In this document: positions 1-7,977 of the stretch, piece after piece
How positions within the stretch are numbered: the stretch's first letter is position 1
How the letters are laid out: every line of letters begins with the position of its first letter
Assembly: GCF_902506535.1 (NCBI RefSeq)
Contig: NZ_LR733827.1
Location: forward strand, 101,680-165,679
DNA length: 64,000 nucleotides
Direction: 5' to 3'
Source: Pseudomonas sp. 8Z
GTDB taxonomy: Bacteria > Pseudomonadota > Gammaproteobacteria > Pseudomonadales > Pseudomonadaceae
Translations under genes and position numbers: made by a program
Notes under the pieces: generated by a model
Database searches by the model: none
Seen by the model: only the letters and a program-made list of their open reading frames with translations
Told to the model about the DNA's origin: nothing

Positions 1-1
1 C

Positions 2-1408
2 AACCCCAAGACCGCACACTGGCAGGCCCTGAGCCAGGCCCACCATCTGGCGCCGTTCAGTGATTACAAGCAGTTGGCCGAGAAGGGCCCGCGCATCATC
101 ACCGAGGCCCAAGGCGTGCACCTGTGGGACAGCGAGGGCAACAAGATCCTCGATGGCATGGCGGGTTTGTGGTGCGTGGCCGTTGGCTATGGCCGCGAGG
201 AGCTGGTCGAAGCTGCCGCTACGCAAATGCGCCAATTGCCGTTCTACAACACCTTCTTCCAGACTGCCCATCCGCCCGTGTTGGAGCTGGCCCAGGCCAT
301 CTCCCAGTTGGCGCCGGTCGGTATGAACCACGTGTTCTTCACCGGTTCGGGCTCCGAAGGCAACGACACCATGCTGCGCCTGGTGCGCCACTATTGGGCG
401 TGCAAGGGGCAGCCGAACAAGAAGGTCATCATTGGTCGCGACAACGGCTATCACGGCTCCACCGTGGCCGGCGCCAGCCTCGGCGGCATGAAGTTCATGC
501 ATGAGCAGGGCGATCTGCCGATTCCGGGGATCGCCCATATCCCGCAGCCTTACTGGTTCGGTGAGGGCGGTGATATGACCCCGGAAGCCTTCGGCATCTG
601 GGCGGCTGACCAGCTTGAGCAAAAGATTCTCGAACTGGGTGAGGCAAACGTGGCGGCCTTTATCGCCGAGCCGATTCAGGGCGCCGGGGGTGTGATCATC
701 CCGCCGCAAACCTACTGGCCACGCATCAAGGAAATCCTCGCCAAGTACGACATTCTCTTCGTCGCCGACGAAGTGATCTGCGGCTTTGGCCGCACCGGCG
801 AGTGGTTCGGCAGCCAGTATTACGACCTCAAGCCTGACCTGATGACCATTGCCAAAGGCCTGACCTCCGGCTACGTGCCGATGGGCGGGCTGATCGTCAG
901 CGACAAGGTGTTTGAGGTGATCGAGGCGCACGGCGACTTCAACCACGGCTTCACCTATTCCGGGCATCCGGTGGCGGCGGCGGTGGGGCTGGAGAACCTG
1001 CGCATTCTCAAGGACGAGGGCATCGTCGAACGAGTCCAGGCGCAAACGGCACCGTATTTGCAGAAACGACTACGTGAGCTGGCCGATCATCCGCTGGTGG
1101 GTGAGGTTCGTGGTCTGGGCATGCTTGGCGCCATCGAGCTGGTGCAGGACAAAGCGACGCGCAAGCGTTACCCGGATGACGTGGCCGCTGGCATGGTCTG
1201 CCGGGGGCACTGCTTCAACAACGGTGCTACGCCGCAGCCAGAAGCACCGCTTACCGTGGCGTCGCTTCAAGCGACTGGTGAACGCATTCATACCTTATGT
1301 CAGGTTGGCACACCCCTACCCGGCAGAACGTTTTCGCGTCAAAACCTGAGGCAGGAGCCGTATGCGGTAATGCTGCACGTACGGATCTGTGCGGGGGGCG
1401 GTGGGTAA
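2..1408 (+). pseudogene. spuC: Class III aminotransferase (putrescine/omega-amino acid--pyruvate type), 5' end off window and 3' end replaced
   Basis: The reading frame is open from base 2, so the gene starts before the window. The protein matches the SpuC-type PLP-dependent aminotransferases that move amino groups from polyamines or omega-amino acids to pyruvate. Visible marks are GSGSEGNDT, IAEPIQGAGG, FVADEVICGFGRTG and the PLP lysine in TIAKGLTSGY (codon 854-856). Homology stops after GHCFNNG at base ~1225. Family members continue with GLIMRAVGD and about 40 more residues; that stretch holds the arginine that binds the substrate carboxylate. Here the frame instead runs into a group II intron remnant and stops at 1408 with unrelated sequence. 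The product is therefore probably inactive. A chimeric but active protein is less likely. Confidence 0.8.
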
Positions 1409-1427
1409 CCACCGTCTCTACCGCGAC
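1226..1427 (+). mobile_element. 3' remnant of a bacterial group II intron (end of maturase ORF plus domains V and VI)
   Basis: From 1227 the third frame reads LRRSQKHRLPWRRFKRLVN...HPYPAERFRVKT and stops at 1349. This resembles the last residues of group II intron reverse transcriptase/maturases. It is followed at 1355-1387 by a hairpin starting GAGCCGTATGCGG and closing with GCACGTACGGATC. That is a domain V fold with the AGC triad in its 5' strand. A second GC-rich hairpin (about 1391-1420) fits domain VI, and the probable 3' splice end is near CGAC at 1427. The rest of the intron (domains I-III and nearly all of the RT) is absent, so it cannot move by itself. Confidence 0.7.
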
Positions 1428-1568
1428 CCCCTTTTTCGTCCCCTTTTTCTCCCTGACTTCTCCACGCGCAAGTACCACGATGTATTGCTGGCCCTCGATG
1501 AGCAGACGCGTGGTGGGCGTCCATTCGTGGCGTATTCGACTCGGCACCTGATTGAAGCGCGGCGTTAA
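1428..1568 (+). other. Unidentified coding tail downstream of the intron remnant
   Basis: The frame just after the intron end is open to the TAA at 1566-1568 and reads PLFRPLFLPDFSTRKYHDVL and then LLALDEQTRGGRPFVAYSTR through to the stop. It looks protein-like but I do not recognise a family. It does not match the missing end of the aminotransferase, so it may be the 3' exon fragment of whatever gene the intron once sat in. It could also be chance open frame in GC-rich DNA. Confidence 0.25.
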
Positions 1569-1641
1569 CCTGGGGCGCTGTCACGCGGGTCGGTTGGGCT
1601 ACCGGACATTGCCCGGCGCTTGACGTGGATGCTGAAAGGGG

Positions 1642-1672
1642 TTGACTTAGAGCGCGCTCGAACTTTTAGGAT
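1642..1672 (+). promoter_or_regulatory. MerR-type promoter with 19-bp spacer and central palindrome
   Basis: TTGACT at 1642-1647 and TAGGAT at 1667-1672 are separated by 19 bp. Overlong 19-20 bp spacers are the signature of promoters activated by MerR-family proteins through DNA distortion. The spacer holds the perfect palindrome GAGCGCGCTC (1650-1659). The MerR gene starts at 1679, only about 7 bases after the -10, so the transcript may be leaderless. Autoregulation is inferred. Confidence 0.65.
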
Positions 1673-1678
1673 CGCCCC

Positions 1679-2134
1679 ATGGAACCTCATCTGAGCATCG
1701 ACGAAGTCGCCCGGCGTACCGGGCTGACAGCCCATACCCTGCGCTATTACGAGCGCATCGGGCTGATCGGCCCGGTGGGCCGCACGGCGAGTGGACAGCG
1801 CCGCTATGCGCCTTCGAACATGGCTTGGATCGAGTTCCTGCTGCGCCTGCGCACGACCCGCATGCCGATCGGCAAGATGCAGGCGTTCGCGGCGCTGAGG
1901 GGCGCCGGAGACTCGACGGTGCCGGCGCGTCGCCAGATGCTGGAAGAACACCTCGCGGAGGTTCTGGCCGAGATCGAAGCGATGCGCTGCGCCGCCGATG
2001 CGCTGCAAGCGAAGATCGAGCACTACCGCTCGTGCGAGCAGCGCCTGGCGCTGGAGTCATCAACCGAGAGGGGCAACGAGCATGAGCAACGAAAGTCGGT
2101 ACCAGCGGGGGCTGGCCAGGCTGAAGGAGATTGA
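1679..2134 (+). CDS. MerR family transcriptional regulator
   Basis: The 151-residue protein has an N-terminal MerR winged helix ([25 protein letters not shown], residues 5-29; wing GQRRYA) and a coiled-coil dimerisation helix at about 85-125. It lacks the Cys set of metal-sensing MerR proteins and has only two cysteines late in the chain, so it more likely responds to an organic or electrophilic signal. The start is the ATG directly after the TAGGAT -10 element, with no Shine-Dalgarno sequence. Its 3' end overlaps the next gene by 53 bases, indicating co-transcription with the CMD-family gene as its likely target. Confidence 0.85.
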   Translation: MEPHLSIDEVARRTGLTAHTLRYYERIGLIGPVGRTASGQRRYAPSNMAWIEFLLRLRTTRMPIGKMQAFAALRGAGDSTVPARRQMLEEHLAEVLAEIEAMRCAADALQAKIEHYRSCEQRLALESSTERGNEHEQRKSVPAGAGQAEGD

Positions 2135-2468
2135 CGGCGAGGCCGGCGAGCGGGTGGTGGAGAGTCTGGCTGGCATCGCCCCGGATTTCGCGCGCTACCT
2201 GGTGGAGTTCCCGTTCGGCGATATCTACTCGCGGCCGGGGCTGGACCTGAAAAGCCGGGAGATCGCCGTGGTGGCGGCGTTGACCGCCCTTGGCAATGCT
2301 GCGCCACAGCTAAAGGTGCATGTGCATGGCGCGCTGAACGTCGGTGTCAGCCGTACCGAGATCGTCGAGACGATGATGCAGATGGCGGTGTATGCCGGCT
2401 TTCCCGCTGCACTCAATGGCCTGGCGGTGGCGCGGGAGGTGTTCGAGCAGCGCTCTGAGGCGGCCTGA
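2082..2468 (+). CDS. Carboxymuconolactone decarboxylase family protein
   Basis: The 128-residue protein has the CMD fold features: [20 protein letters not shown] in the first helices, the helix [18 protein letters not shown], and a C-terminal [17 protein letters not shown]. This is the gamma-carboxymuconolactone decarboxylase type without the CxxC of AhpD-type peroxidases, so peroxidase activity is unlikely. The start ATG is preceded by GAGAGGGG and lies inside the end of the merR gene. Pairing with a MerR regulator suggests an inducible stress or aromatic-derivative role. The substrate is unknown. Confidence 0.8.
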   Translation: MSNESRYQRGLARLKEIDGEAGERVVESLAGIAPDFARYLVEFPFGDIYSRPGLDLKSREIAVVAALTALGNAAPQLKVHVHGALNVGVSRTEIVETMMQMAVYAGFPAALNGLAVAREVFEQRSEAA

Positions 2469-2486
2469 CGCCGGGGCCATAAGCGC

Positions 2487-2521
2487 GAAGCCCCCAGCGG
2501 CGTGGATCCGCTGGGGGCTTC
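2487..2521. terminator. Bidirectional terminator between the CMD gene and ychF
   Basis: Stem GAAGCCCCCAGCGG (2487-2500) pairs perfectly with CCGCTGGGGGCTTC (2508-2521) around a 7-base loop. It lies between two convergent genes and could serve both. T-runs are short. Confidence 0.65.
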
Positions 2522-2538
2522 GAGGGAGCGGGGCAGGC

Positions 2539-3639
2539 TCAGACGTTAAAGCGGAAGTGCATCACGTCGCCGTCTTTGACGATGTAGTCTTTGCCTTCCA
2601 GGCGCCATTTACCGGCTTCCTTGGCGCCGGCTTCGCCTTTGAACTGGATGAAGTCGTCGTAGGCGATGACTTCGGCGCGGATAAAGCCTTTTTCGAAGTC
2701 GGTGTGGATCGCAGCGGCGGACTGCGGGGCGGTGGCGCCGACCTTGACGGTCCAGGCGCGTACTTCCTTCACGCCTGCGGTGAAGTAGGTCTGCAGGTTG
2801 AGCAGCGAGTAACCAGCGCGGATCACGCGGTTCAGGCCCGGCTCTGCCATGCCCATGGTTTCGAGGAACATCTGCATTTCTTCGAGATCGTCCAGCTCGG
2901 CGATCTCGGCCTCGATTTTGTTGCACACCGGCACGACGATGGCGCCTTCTTCTTCGGCGATGGCTTTTACCACGTCGAGGTGCGGGTTGTTCTCGAAGCC
3001 GTCTTCGGCGACGTTGGCAATGTACATCACCGGCTTGGTGGTGAGCAGGTGGAAGGTCTTGGCCAGGCGCTTCTCGTCGTCACCCAGGTTCTTCAGCAGG
3101 CTGCGGGCGGGCTTGCCTTCGGTGAGATGGGGGATGAGTTTTTCCAGCAGGTTCTTCTGCGCTACGGCTTCCTTGTCGCCGCCCTTGGCGGTGCGGGCGA
3201 CGCGCTGCAGTTGTTTCTCGCAGCTATCGAGGTCGGCCATGATCAGTTCGAGGTCGATGATCTCGATGTCACGCTTGGGGTCGACGCTGTTGGCGACGTG
3301 GATGACGTTCTCATCCTCGAAGCAGCGCACGACGTGGGCGATGGCGTCGGTCTCGCGGATGTTGGCGAGGAACTTGTTGCCCAGGCCTTCACCTTTCGAC
3401 GCACCGGCTACCAGGCCGGCGATGTCGACGAATTCCATGGTGGTGGGGATCACCCGCTCGGGTTTGACGATCTCGGCCAGGGCGTCCAGGCGCGGGTCGG
3501 GCATGGGCACGATGCCGCTGTTCGGCTCGATGGTGCAGAAGGGGAAGTTTTCTGCGGCGATGCCGGACTTGGTGAGGGCGTTGAACAGGGTGGACTTGCC
3601 GACGTTGGGCAGGCCGACGATGCCGCAGTTGAATCCCAT
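2539..3639 (-). CDS. ychF: Redox-regulated ATPase YchF (Obg-like)
   Basis: The protein is 366 residues, near the family length of 363. A P-loop GLPNVGKST is at residues 9-17 and the G3 region reads [14 protein letters not shown]. The G4 motif is NKIE rather than NKxD, the known YchF change that shifts preference from GTP to ATP. A C-terminal TGS domain ends in the usual [11 protein letters not shown]. YchF is a cytosolic ribosome-associated ATPase linked to oxidative-stress control of translation. It lies downstream of pth, the arrangement common in proteobacteria. Confidence 0.97.
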   Translation of the reverse strand: MGFNCGIVGLPNVGKSTLFNALTKSGIAAENFPFCTIEPNSGIVPMPDPRLDALAEIVKPERVIPTTMEFVDIAGLVAGASKGEGLGNKFLANIRETDAIAHVVRCFEDENVIHVANSVDPKRDIEIIDLELIMADLDSCEKQLQRVARTAKGGDKEAVAQKNLLEKLIPHLTEGKPARSLLKNLGDDEKRLAKTFHLLTTKPVMYIANVAEDGFENNPHLDVVKAIAEEEGAIVVPVCNKIEAEIAELDDLEEMQMFLETMGMAEPGLNRVIRAGYSLLNLQTYFTAGVKEVRAWTVKVGATAPQSAAAIHTDFEKGFIRAEVIAYDDFIQFKGEAGAKEAGKWRLEGKDYIVKDGDVMHFRFNV

Positions 3640-3664
3640 GATGTGTCCCTCGGGGGAAAGGTGG

Positions 3665-4255
3665 TTACTTGGTTGCCTTTTGGCTATGCAGTTTACGCAT
3701 GGCCACGGTCCAGTCGCCGGCGAGTATTTCCGGCAGGACGTCCAAGGCGAAGTCGATGCTCTGGTCGAGCAGTTCCTGTTCGCTGCGTGGGGCGCGTCCG
3801 AGCACGTAGCCGGATACCAGGCTGGCGTGCCCAGGGTGGCCGATACCGAGCCGCAGGCGATGGAAGTTATTCTGGTTGCCGAGCTGGGCGATGATGTCGC
3901 GCAGGCCGTTGTGCCCGCCGTGGCCGCCGCCCTGTTTGAGCTTGGCGACGCCGGGAGGCATGTCGAGTTCGTCGTGGGCCACCAGGATCTCTTCGGGTTT
4001 TATCTTGAAGAAATTGGCCAAGGCCGCCACGGCTTGGCCGCTGCGGTTCATGTAGGTGGTGGGGATAAGCAGGCGAACTTCGCGCCCCTGGTGGTTGAAT
4101 TTGCCCACCAGGCCGAAATATTTGCGATCTACGGAGAGGTTGACGCGCTGGCTGGCTGCCACGCGCTCAACGAAAAGGGCCCCTGCATTGTGCCGGGTCT
4201 GGTCGTATTCGGGGCCGGGGTTACCCAGGCCAACGATCAGTTGTACGGCAGTCAT
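3665..4255 (-). CDS. pth: Peptidyl-tRNA hydrolase
   Basis: The 196-residue protein releases tRNA from peptidyl-tRNA dropped by stalled ribosomes. The N-terminal [19 protein letters not shown] contains the conserved Asn12 and the catalytic His22, and HDELDMPPG holds the catalytic-site Asp. [12 protein letters not shown] is the substrate-binding segment. It sits between rplY and ychF on the same strand, 25 bp upstream of ychF, and is probably co-transcribed with both. Confidence 0.97.
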   Translation of the reverse strand: MTAVQLIVGLGNPGPEYDQTRHNAGALFVERVAASQRVNLSVDRKYFGLVGKFNHQGREVRLLIPTTYMNRSGQAVAALANFFKIKPEEILVAHDELDMPPGVAKLKQGGGHGGHNGLRDIIAQLGNQNNFHRLRLGIGHPGHASLVSGYVLGRAPRSEQELLDQSIDFALDVLPEILAGDWTVAMRKLHSQKATK

Positions 4256-4318
4256 ACAGGAGCCCTTTCGAGGAATTCGCCCAGCGTGATCGCCTGCTGG
4301 GCGGGTTCCGCGCTGCGA

Positions 4319-4924
4319 TTACTCGGCAGCGCCTTCTTCGTCTTTAACGCGGCTGGCGTGGATGTTGGCCACGGACAGGTCGTTACCGTGAGCCAGTGCG
4401 ACCAGCTCAACGCCTTTCGGCAGTTTCAGGTCGGACAGGTGCACGTTCTGGCCAACTTCTACGGCAGCCAGGTCGACTTCGATGAATTCCGGCAGGTCTT
4501 TCGGCAGGCAGGAAACTTCGACTTCGTTGATGGTGTGGGACACTTCGCCGCCTTGCTGCTTCACGCCAACGGAGGTGGCGTCGTTGATGAAGTGCAGGGG
4601 AACGTGGGCGCTCAGCTTCTGGCCGGCAACAACGCGCTGGAAGTCAGCGTGCAGAACATAGCCTTTGGCCGGGTGGCGCTGCAGGGCTTTGATTACAACG
4701 CTTTCTTTGGTGCCGGCAACGTCCAGGCTCAGTACGTGGCTGAAAGCCGCTTCGTTTTCCAGCAGTTTGGCCAGTTCTTTGGCCAGCAGGCTGATCGATT
4801 GCGGGGCTTTCTCGCCACCGTAGATCACGGCAGGCACCATGGCGACGTTACGACGCAGGCGGCGGCTCGCACCTTTCCCCAGGTCGGAACGCACTTCGGC
4901 ATTCAGGGCAAATTCAACAGTCAT
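4319..4924 (-). CDS. rplY: 50S ribosomal protein L25/general stress protein Ctc
   Basis: The 201-residue long form (TL5/CTC type) binds 5S rRNA through its N-terminal domain, beginning [20 protein letters not shown]. The C-terminal beta-barrel (CTC) domain, rich in V/E/L, is characteristic of Pseudomonas. I chose the ATG at 4922-4924 because GGAG lies just upstream and because it gives the family N-terminus. A longer upstream frame exists but would overlap the prs terminator. It is the first of three genes rplY-pth-ychF. Confidence 0.95.
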   Translation of the reverse strand: MTVEFALNAEVRSDLGKGASRRLRRNVAMVPAVIYGGEKAPQSISLLAKELAKLLENEAAFSHVLSLDVAGTKESVVIKALQRHPAKGYVLHADFQRVVAGQKLSAHVPLHFINDATSVGVKQQGGEVSHTINEVEVSCLPKDLPEFIEVDLAAVEVGQNVHLSDLKLPKGVELVALAHGNDLSVANIHASRVKDEEGAAE

Positions 4925-4986
4925 TTCACTTCTCCAAAATAACCAAACCGCCTTGGGGCTTGCGACCAGCCTTTGGGCGGTAGGGC

Positions 4987-5010
4987 AAAAAGCCCCGCAC
5001 GAGGCGGGGC
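4987..5010 (-). terminator. Rho-independent terminator of prs
   Basis: On the minus strand GCCCCGCCTCGTGCGGGGC is followed by TTTTT. It lies just after the prs stop and before rplY, so it separates the prs transcript from rplY-pth-ychF, at least in part. Confidence 0.8.
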
Positions 5011-5030
5011 AGTGTGATCTGGCCTGTTCC

Positions 5031-5972
5031 TTAGCGGAACATGGCGCTGATCGATTCTTCGTTGCTGATGCGGCGAACCGCTTCGGCGACGACCGGGGCA
5101 ATGTCGAGCTGGCGAATACGCGAGCAGGACTGTGCCGCAGCGGACAGCGGGATGGTGTTGGTCACCACCAGTTCGTCCAGCGAGGAATTTTCGATGTTCT
5201 CGATGGCACGGCCAGACAGCACCGGGTGGGTGCAGTAGGCGTAAACCTTGGCGGCGCCGCGATCCTTCAGAGCCTTGGCCGCGTGGCACAGGGTGCCGGC
5301 GGTGTCGACCATGTCATCGACGAGGATGCAGGTACGGCCTTCGACGTCACCAATGATGTGCATGACTTCGGATTGGTTGGCCTTTTCGCGACGCTTATCG
5401 ATGATCGCCAGGTCAACGCCCAGGCTCTTGGCCACGGCACGGGCGCGTACCACGCCGCCGATGTCGGGGGAGACGATCATCAGGTTGTCGAAACGCTGAT
5501 CTTCGATGTCGTCGACCAGTACGGGCGAGCCGTAGATGTTGTCGACCGGGATGTCGAAGAAGCCCTGAATCTGGTCAGCGTGCAGGTCGACGGTCAGTAC
5601 GCGGTCGATGCCAACTACGGTGAGCATGTCGGCCACGACTTTGGCGCTGATTGCCACGCGCGCCGAACGCGGACGGCGATCCTGGCGGGCGTAACCGAAG
5701 TAGGGGATAACGGCGGTGATGCGGGTCGCCGAAGAGCGACGGAAGGCATCGGCCATCACAACCAGTTCCATCAGGTTGTCGTTGGTGGGTGCACAAGTCG
5801 GCTGAATCAAGAAGACGTCCTTACCGCGGACGTTTTCGTTAATTTCGATCATGACTTCGCCGTCGGAGAATTTACCGACCGAAGCATCGCCGAGTGGAAT
5901 GTGCAGCTGACGAACGATCCGTCGCGCCAGATCGGGGTTTGCGTTCCCCGTGAAGACCATCATCTTGGACAC
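5031..5972 (-). CDS. prs: Ribose-phosphate pyrophosphokinase (PRPP synthase)
   Basis: The protein makes PRPP from ribose 5-phosphate and ATP, feeding purine, pyrimidine, His, Trp and NAD synthesis. It is 313 residues when started at GTG (5970-5972), giving [18 protein letters not shown], the family N-terminus. Visible signatures are [24 protein letters not shown] and the PRPP-binding loop [14 protein letters not shown]. The frame stays open upstream through the tRNA genes, but that is not coding. It lies in the order ispE-tRNA-Gln-tRNA-Gln-prs. Confidence 0.97.
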   Translation of the reverse strand: MSKMMVFTGNANPDLARRIVRQLHIPLGDASVGKFSDGEVMIEINENVRGKDVFLIQPTCAPTNDNLMELVVMADAFRRSSATRITAVIPYFGYARQDRRPRSARVAISAKVVADMLTVVGIDRVLTVDLHADQIQGFFDIPVDNIYGSPVLVDDIEDQRFDNLMIVSPDIGGVVRARAVAKSLGVDLAIIDKRREKANQSEVMHIIGDVEGRTCILVDDMVDTAGTLCHAAKALKDRGAAKVYAYCTHPVLSGRAIENIENSSLDELVVTNTIPLSAAAQSCSRIRQLDIAPVVAEAVRRISNEESISAMFR

Positions 5973-6018
5973 GCGCAGTACCTGCCGGCTGAGGGTATAC
6001 CTGGATGGGTATGGAAAA

Positions 6019-6093
6019 TGGCAGGGGCGGCTGGATTCGAACCAACGCATGGCAGGATCAAAACCTGCTGCCTTACCGCTTGGCGACGCCCCT
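6019..6093 (-). tRNA. tRNA-Gln (TTG anticodon), copy 2 in transcription order
   Basis: The minus strand gives a 75-nt cloverleaf starting AGGGGCGTCGCCAAGCGG and ending CCGCCCCTGCCA with an encoded CCA. The anticodon loop is TTTTGAT, anticodon TTG, reading CAA/CAG. The T arm contains GGTTCGAATCC. It lies 46 bp upstream of prs. Confidence 0.95.
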
Positions 6094-6148
6094 ATATTCT
6101 GTGTTGAATCTCGTGCTTTTCGGTTTCGATGCCTCCCGTGGGAGGTTA

Positions 6149-6223
6149 TGGCAGGGGCGGCTGGATTCGAACCAACGCATGGCAGGATCAAAACCTGCTG
6201 CCTTACCGCTTGGCGACGCCCCT
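6149..6223 (-). tRNA. tRNA-Gln (TTG anticodon), copy 1 in transcription order
   Basis: The sequence is identical over all 75 nt to the second copy at 6019-6093, including the CCA end, with a 55-bp spacer between the two. It is 26 bp downstream of the ispE stop, so ispE, both tRNAs and prs probably share one transcript. Confidence 0.95.
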
Positions 6224-6249
6224 GTATCGTATAACCGAATGCTGAGCAT

Positions 6250-7119
6250 TCACTTCTTGGCCAATGCTTGGAGCTTGCGGTGCAACATCGAGATGTTACG
6301 ACCTTGAGCGACAAAGCTCGGCAGAGTGCCTGGAAGTTGGCGGGCGACTTTATCAGCATCGTCCCGATTTGGGAAGCTCCCAAATACGCAAGCTCCAGTG
6401 CCGGTTAATCTAGCTGGAACAAAATTGTTCAGCAAGAACAAAGCGTTACGAACTTCTGGGTAACGCTTCTCTACAACCGGCTGGCAGTCATTTCGACCAC
6501 CCCCCGCAAGAAGGCTGCGAACTTTAATGGGCGGCGTATCGCGTGTCAACTCGGGCGAGCAGAAAACTTCTGCTGTGCTTACAAAGACTTGCGGCACTGC
6601 GACGAGGAACCAGGGCTCATCCAGCACTACGGGTGTCAGGCGCTCGCCCACGCCTTCGGCGAAGGCCGCGCGGCCACGCACGAATACCGGCACGTCGGCG
6701 CCGAGGGCTAGGCCCAGTTCGGCCAGGCGATCCTCGCCCAGTTGGGTGTGCCAGAGGTGGTCGAGGCCGAGTAAGGTAGTGGCGGCGTCTGAGCTGCCAC
6801 CACCGATGCCGCCGCCCATGGGCAGGCGCTTATCCAGCCAGATGTCGGCGCCGAGCCTGGTGCCGGAGGCTTCCTGCAGTCTTTTGGCGGCGCGCACGAT
6901 CAGGTTGCTGTCGTGCGGTACACCTTCGATGGGGGTGTGCAGGCGGATTTCGCCGTCCTGACGCAGGCTGAAACCCAGTTCGTCGCCGTGATCGAGGAAT
7001 TGGAACAGGGTCTGCAGTTCGTGATAGCCGTCGTCGCGGCGGCCGAGGATATGCAGCATTAGGTTGAGCTTGGCGGGGGCGGGCAGGGTGAGTTCGACGT
7101 GGGTGGGGATGGCGGTCAT
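6250..7119 (-). CDS. ispE: 4-diphosphocytidyl-2-C-methyl-D-erythritol kinase
   Basis: This is the fourth step of the MEP isoprenoid pathway: ATP-dependent phosphorylation of CDP-methylerythritol. It is a GHMP-family kinase of 289 residues. LPAPAKLNL is at 12-20 and the ATP loop [13 protein letters not shown] at about 99-111. The C-terminal glycine motif is [13 protein letters not shown] chose [10 protein letters not shown] as the start; ATG at 7128 (MPPM) is an alternative and neither has a clear Shine-Dalgarno. A REPIN hairpin begins 17 bases upstream, so translation may depend on little upstream sequence. Confidence 0.93.
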   Translation of the reverse strand: MTAIPTHVELTLPAPAKLNLMLHILGRRDDGYHELQTLFQFLDHGDELGFSLRQDGEIRLHTPIEGVPHDSNLIVRAAKRLQEASGTRLGADIWLDKRLPMGGGIGGGSSDAATTLLGLDHLWHTQLGEDRLAELGLALGADVPVFVRGRAAFAEGVGERLTPVVLDEPWFLVAVPQVFVSTAEVFCSPELTRDTPPIKVRSLLAGGGRNDCQPVVEKRYPEVRNALFLLNNFVPARLTGTGACVFGSFPNRDDADKVARQLPGTLPSFVAQGRNISMLHRKLQALAKK

Positions 7120-7135
7120 AGGTGGCATGGACGAC

Positions 7136-7194
7136 GTAGCCCGGATGCAATCCGGGGCTTGGTGGCGATGGTTCCCGGATTTCATCCGGGCTAC
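7136..7194. repeat. REPIN-like hairpin (GTAGCCCGGATG family)
   Basis: GTAGCCCGGATGCAATCCGGG and its inverted partner CCCGGATTTCATCCGGGCTAC form a long hairpin. A second copy of the same family is at 12377-12427, upstream of prmC. Such elements are dispersed between Pseudomonas genes. Confidence 0.8.
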
Positions 7195-7218
7195 TGAGTC
7201 TGCTTGGGTCTAAAAAGC

Positions 7219-7350
7219 GTCGCGGCTAAAGCCCATCCCACTGGGTTTGGTGCGGTTGTAGCTCTTGGCGCTGTGGGAGGCGCTTTAGCGGCGACTGCTT
7301 GAAACACTGTCGCGGCTAAAACGGAATGCCGCCCAGCCGCTCCTACGGGG
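7219..7350. repeat. REP cluster (TCGCGGCTAAAGC family)
   Basis: GTCGCGGCTAAAGC at 7219 pairs with GCTTTAGCGGCGAC ending at 7295. A further half-site TGTCGCGGCTAAAAC at about 7308 is followed by GCCGCTCCTACGG. Together with the hairpin at 7136-7194 it fills the ispE-lolB gap. One more TCGCGGCTAAAGC half-site lies at about 47138. Confidence 0.7.
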
Positions 7351-7362
7351 TTGGGTGCGGGC

Positions 7363-7977
7363 TTACTGGCCTAGCTGGCGCGGTTGCCAGTCCTTGATCA
7401 CCAAGGTGACGTCCAGATCCTGGCCGTGCAGTTTCATGCGCTGGGGCAGGGCATAGCCGTTTTGCTCGGTGTAGCTGAGGTATTCGACTTGCCAGCCATC
7501 TTGCTCCAGGCGGGCCAGGTGGCTGGCGCCGTCTAGGGTGATGCGGCTCTTGCTCTCAGGTGCGGGCAGGCCGCGAATCCACCAGAGCAGGTTGGAGACG
7601 GGGAGATCCAGGCGCAGTTGCTCGCGCAGCAAGGCTTCCGGTGACTCGGCCTGGTAGCGGCCACGGTTGGCCACTTCCAGCAGGATGTCGCCCGGACGGC
7701 CGGTCAGGCGCGCGGCGCCGCCACCCAGTGGGCCGGAGAGGCGGATGTCGTAGTAGTCCTGACGCTGCAGCCAGAACAGGGTGGCGCTGCCGGAGTCGCG
7801 TGGGGCGCGAATGCCGATTTTGCCATTGATCTGCCAGCCGTCGAGCTGGGTGATCTGTTGCTTGTGAGCTTGCCATTGGGCGGGGTTGCCCTTGCCTTCG
7901 ACAACTTCGTGCGAGGTCAGGCCAGCGCAGCCGGTGAGCAGGGCGAGCAGACTGAATGCGAGCAGGTGACGGAACAT
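7363..7977 (-). CDS. lolB: Outer membrane lipoprotein chaperone LolB
   Basis: LolB receives lipoproteins from periplasmic LolA and inserts them into the outer membrane. The 204-residue protein has a lipoprotein signal ending LLTGC with Cys17 as the lipidation site. The LolB body is visible in [38 protein letters not shown] and the C-terminal [18 protein letters not shown]. Its start overlaps the stop of the TPR gene by one base, indicating translational coupling. Confidence 0.96.
   Translation of the reverse strand: MFRHLLAFSLLALLTGCAGLTSHEVVEGKGNPAQWQAHKQQITQLDGWQINGKIGIRAPRDSGSATLFWLQRQDYYDIRLSGPLGGGAARLTGRPGDILLEVANRGRYQAESPEALLREQLRLDLPVSNLLWWIRGLPAPESKSRITLDGASHLARLEQDGWQVEYLSYTEQNGYALPQRMKLHGQDLDVTLVIKDWQPRQLGQ

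Noticed and set aside
2392..4942. Two very long plus-strand open frames (500 and 697 codons) over ychF, pth and rplY
   Set aside because: They are antisense shadows in high-GC DNA. The minus-strand genes have full family motifs, SD sequences and a terminator.
5973..6383. N-terminal extension of prs through both tRNA genes
   Set aside because: The frame is open by chance; the GTG at 5970-5972 gives the exact family N-terminus.
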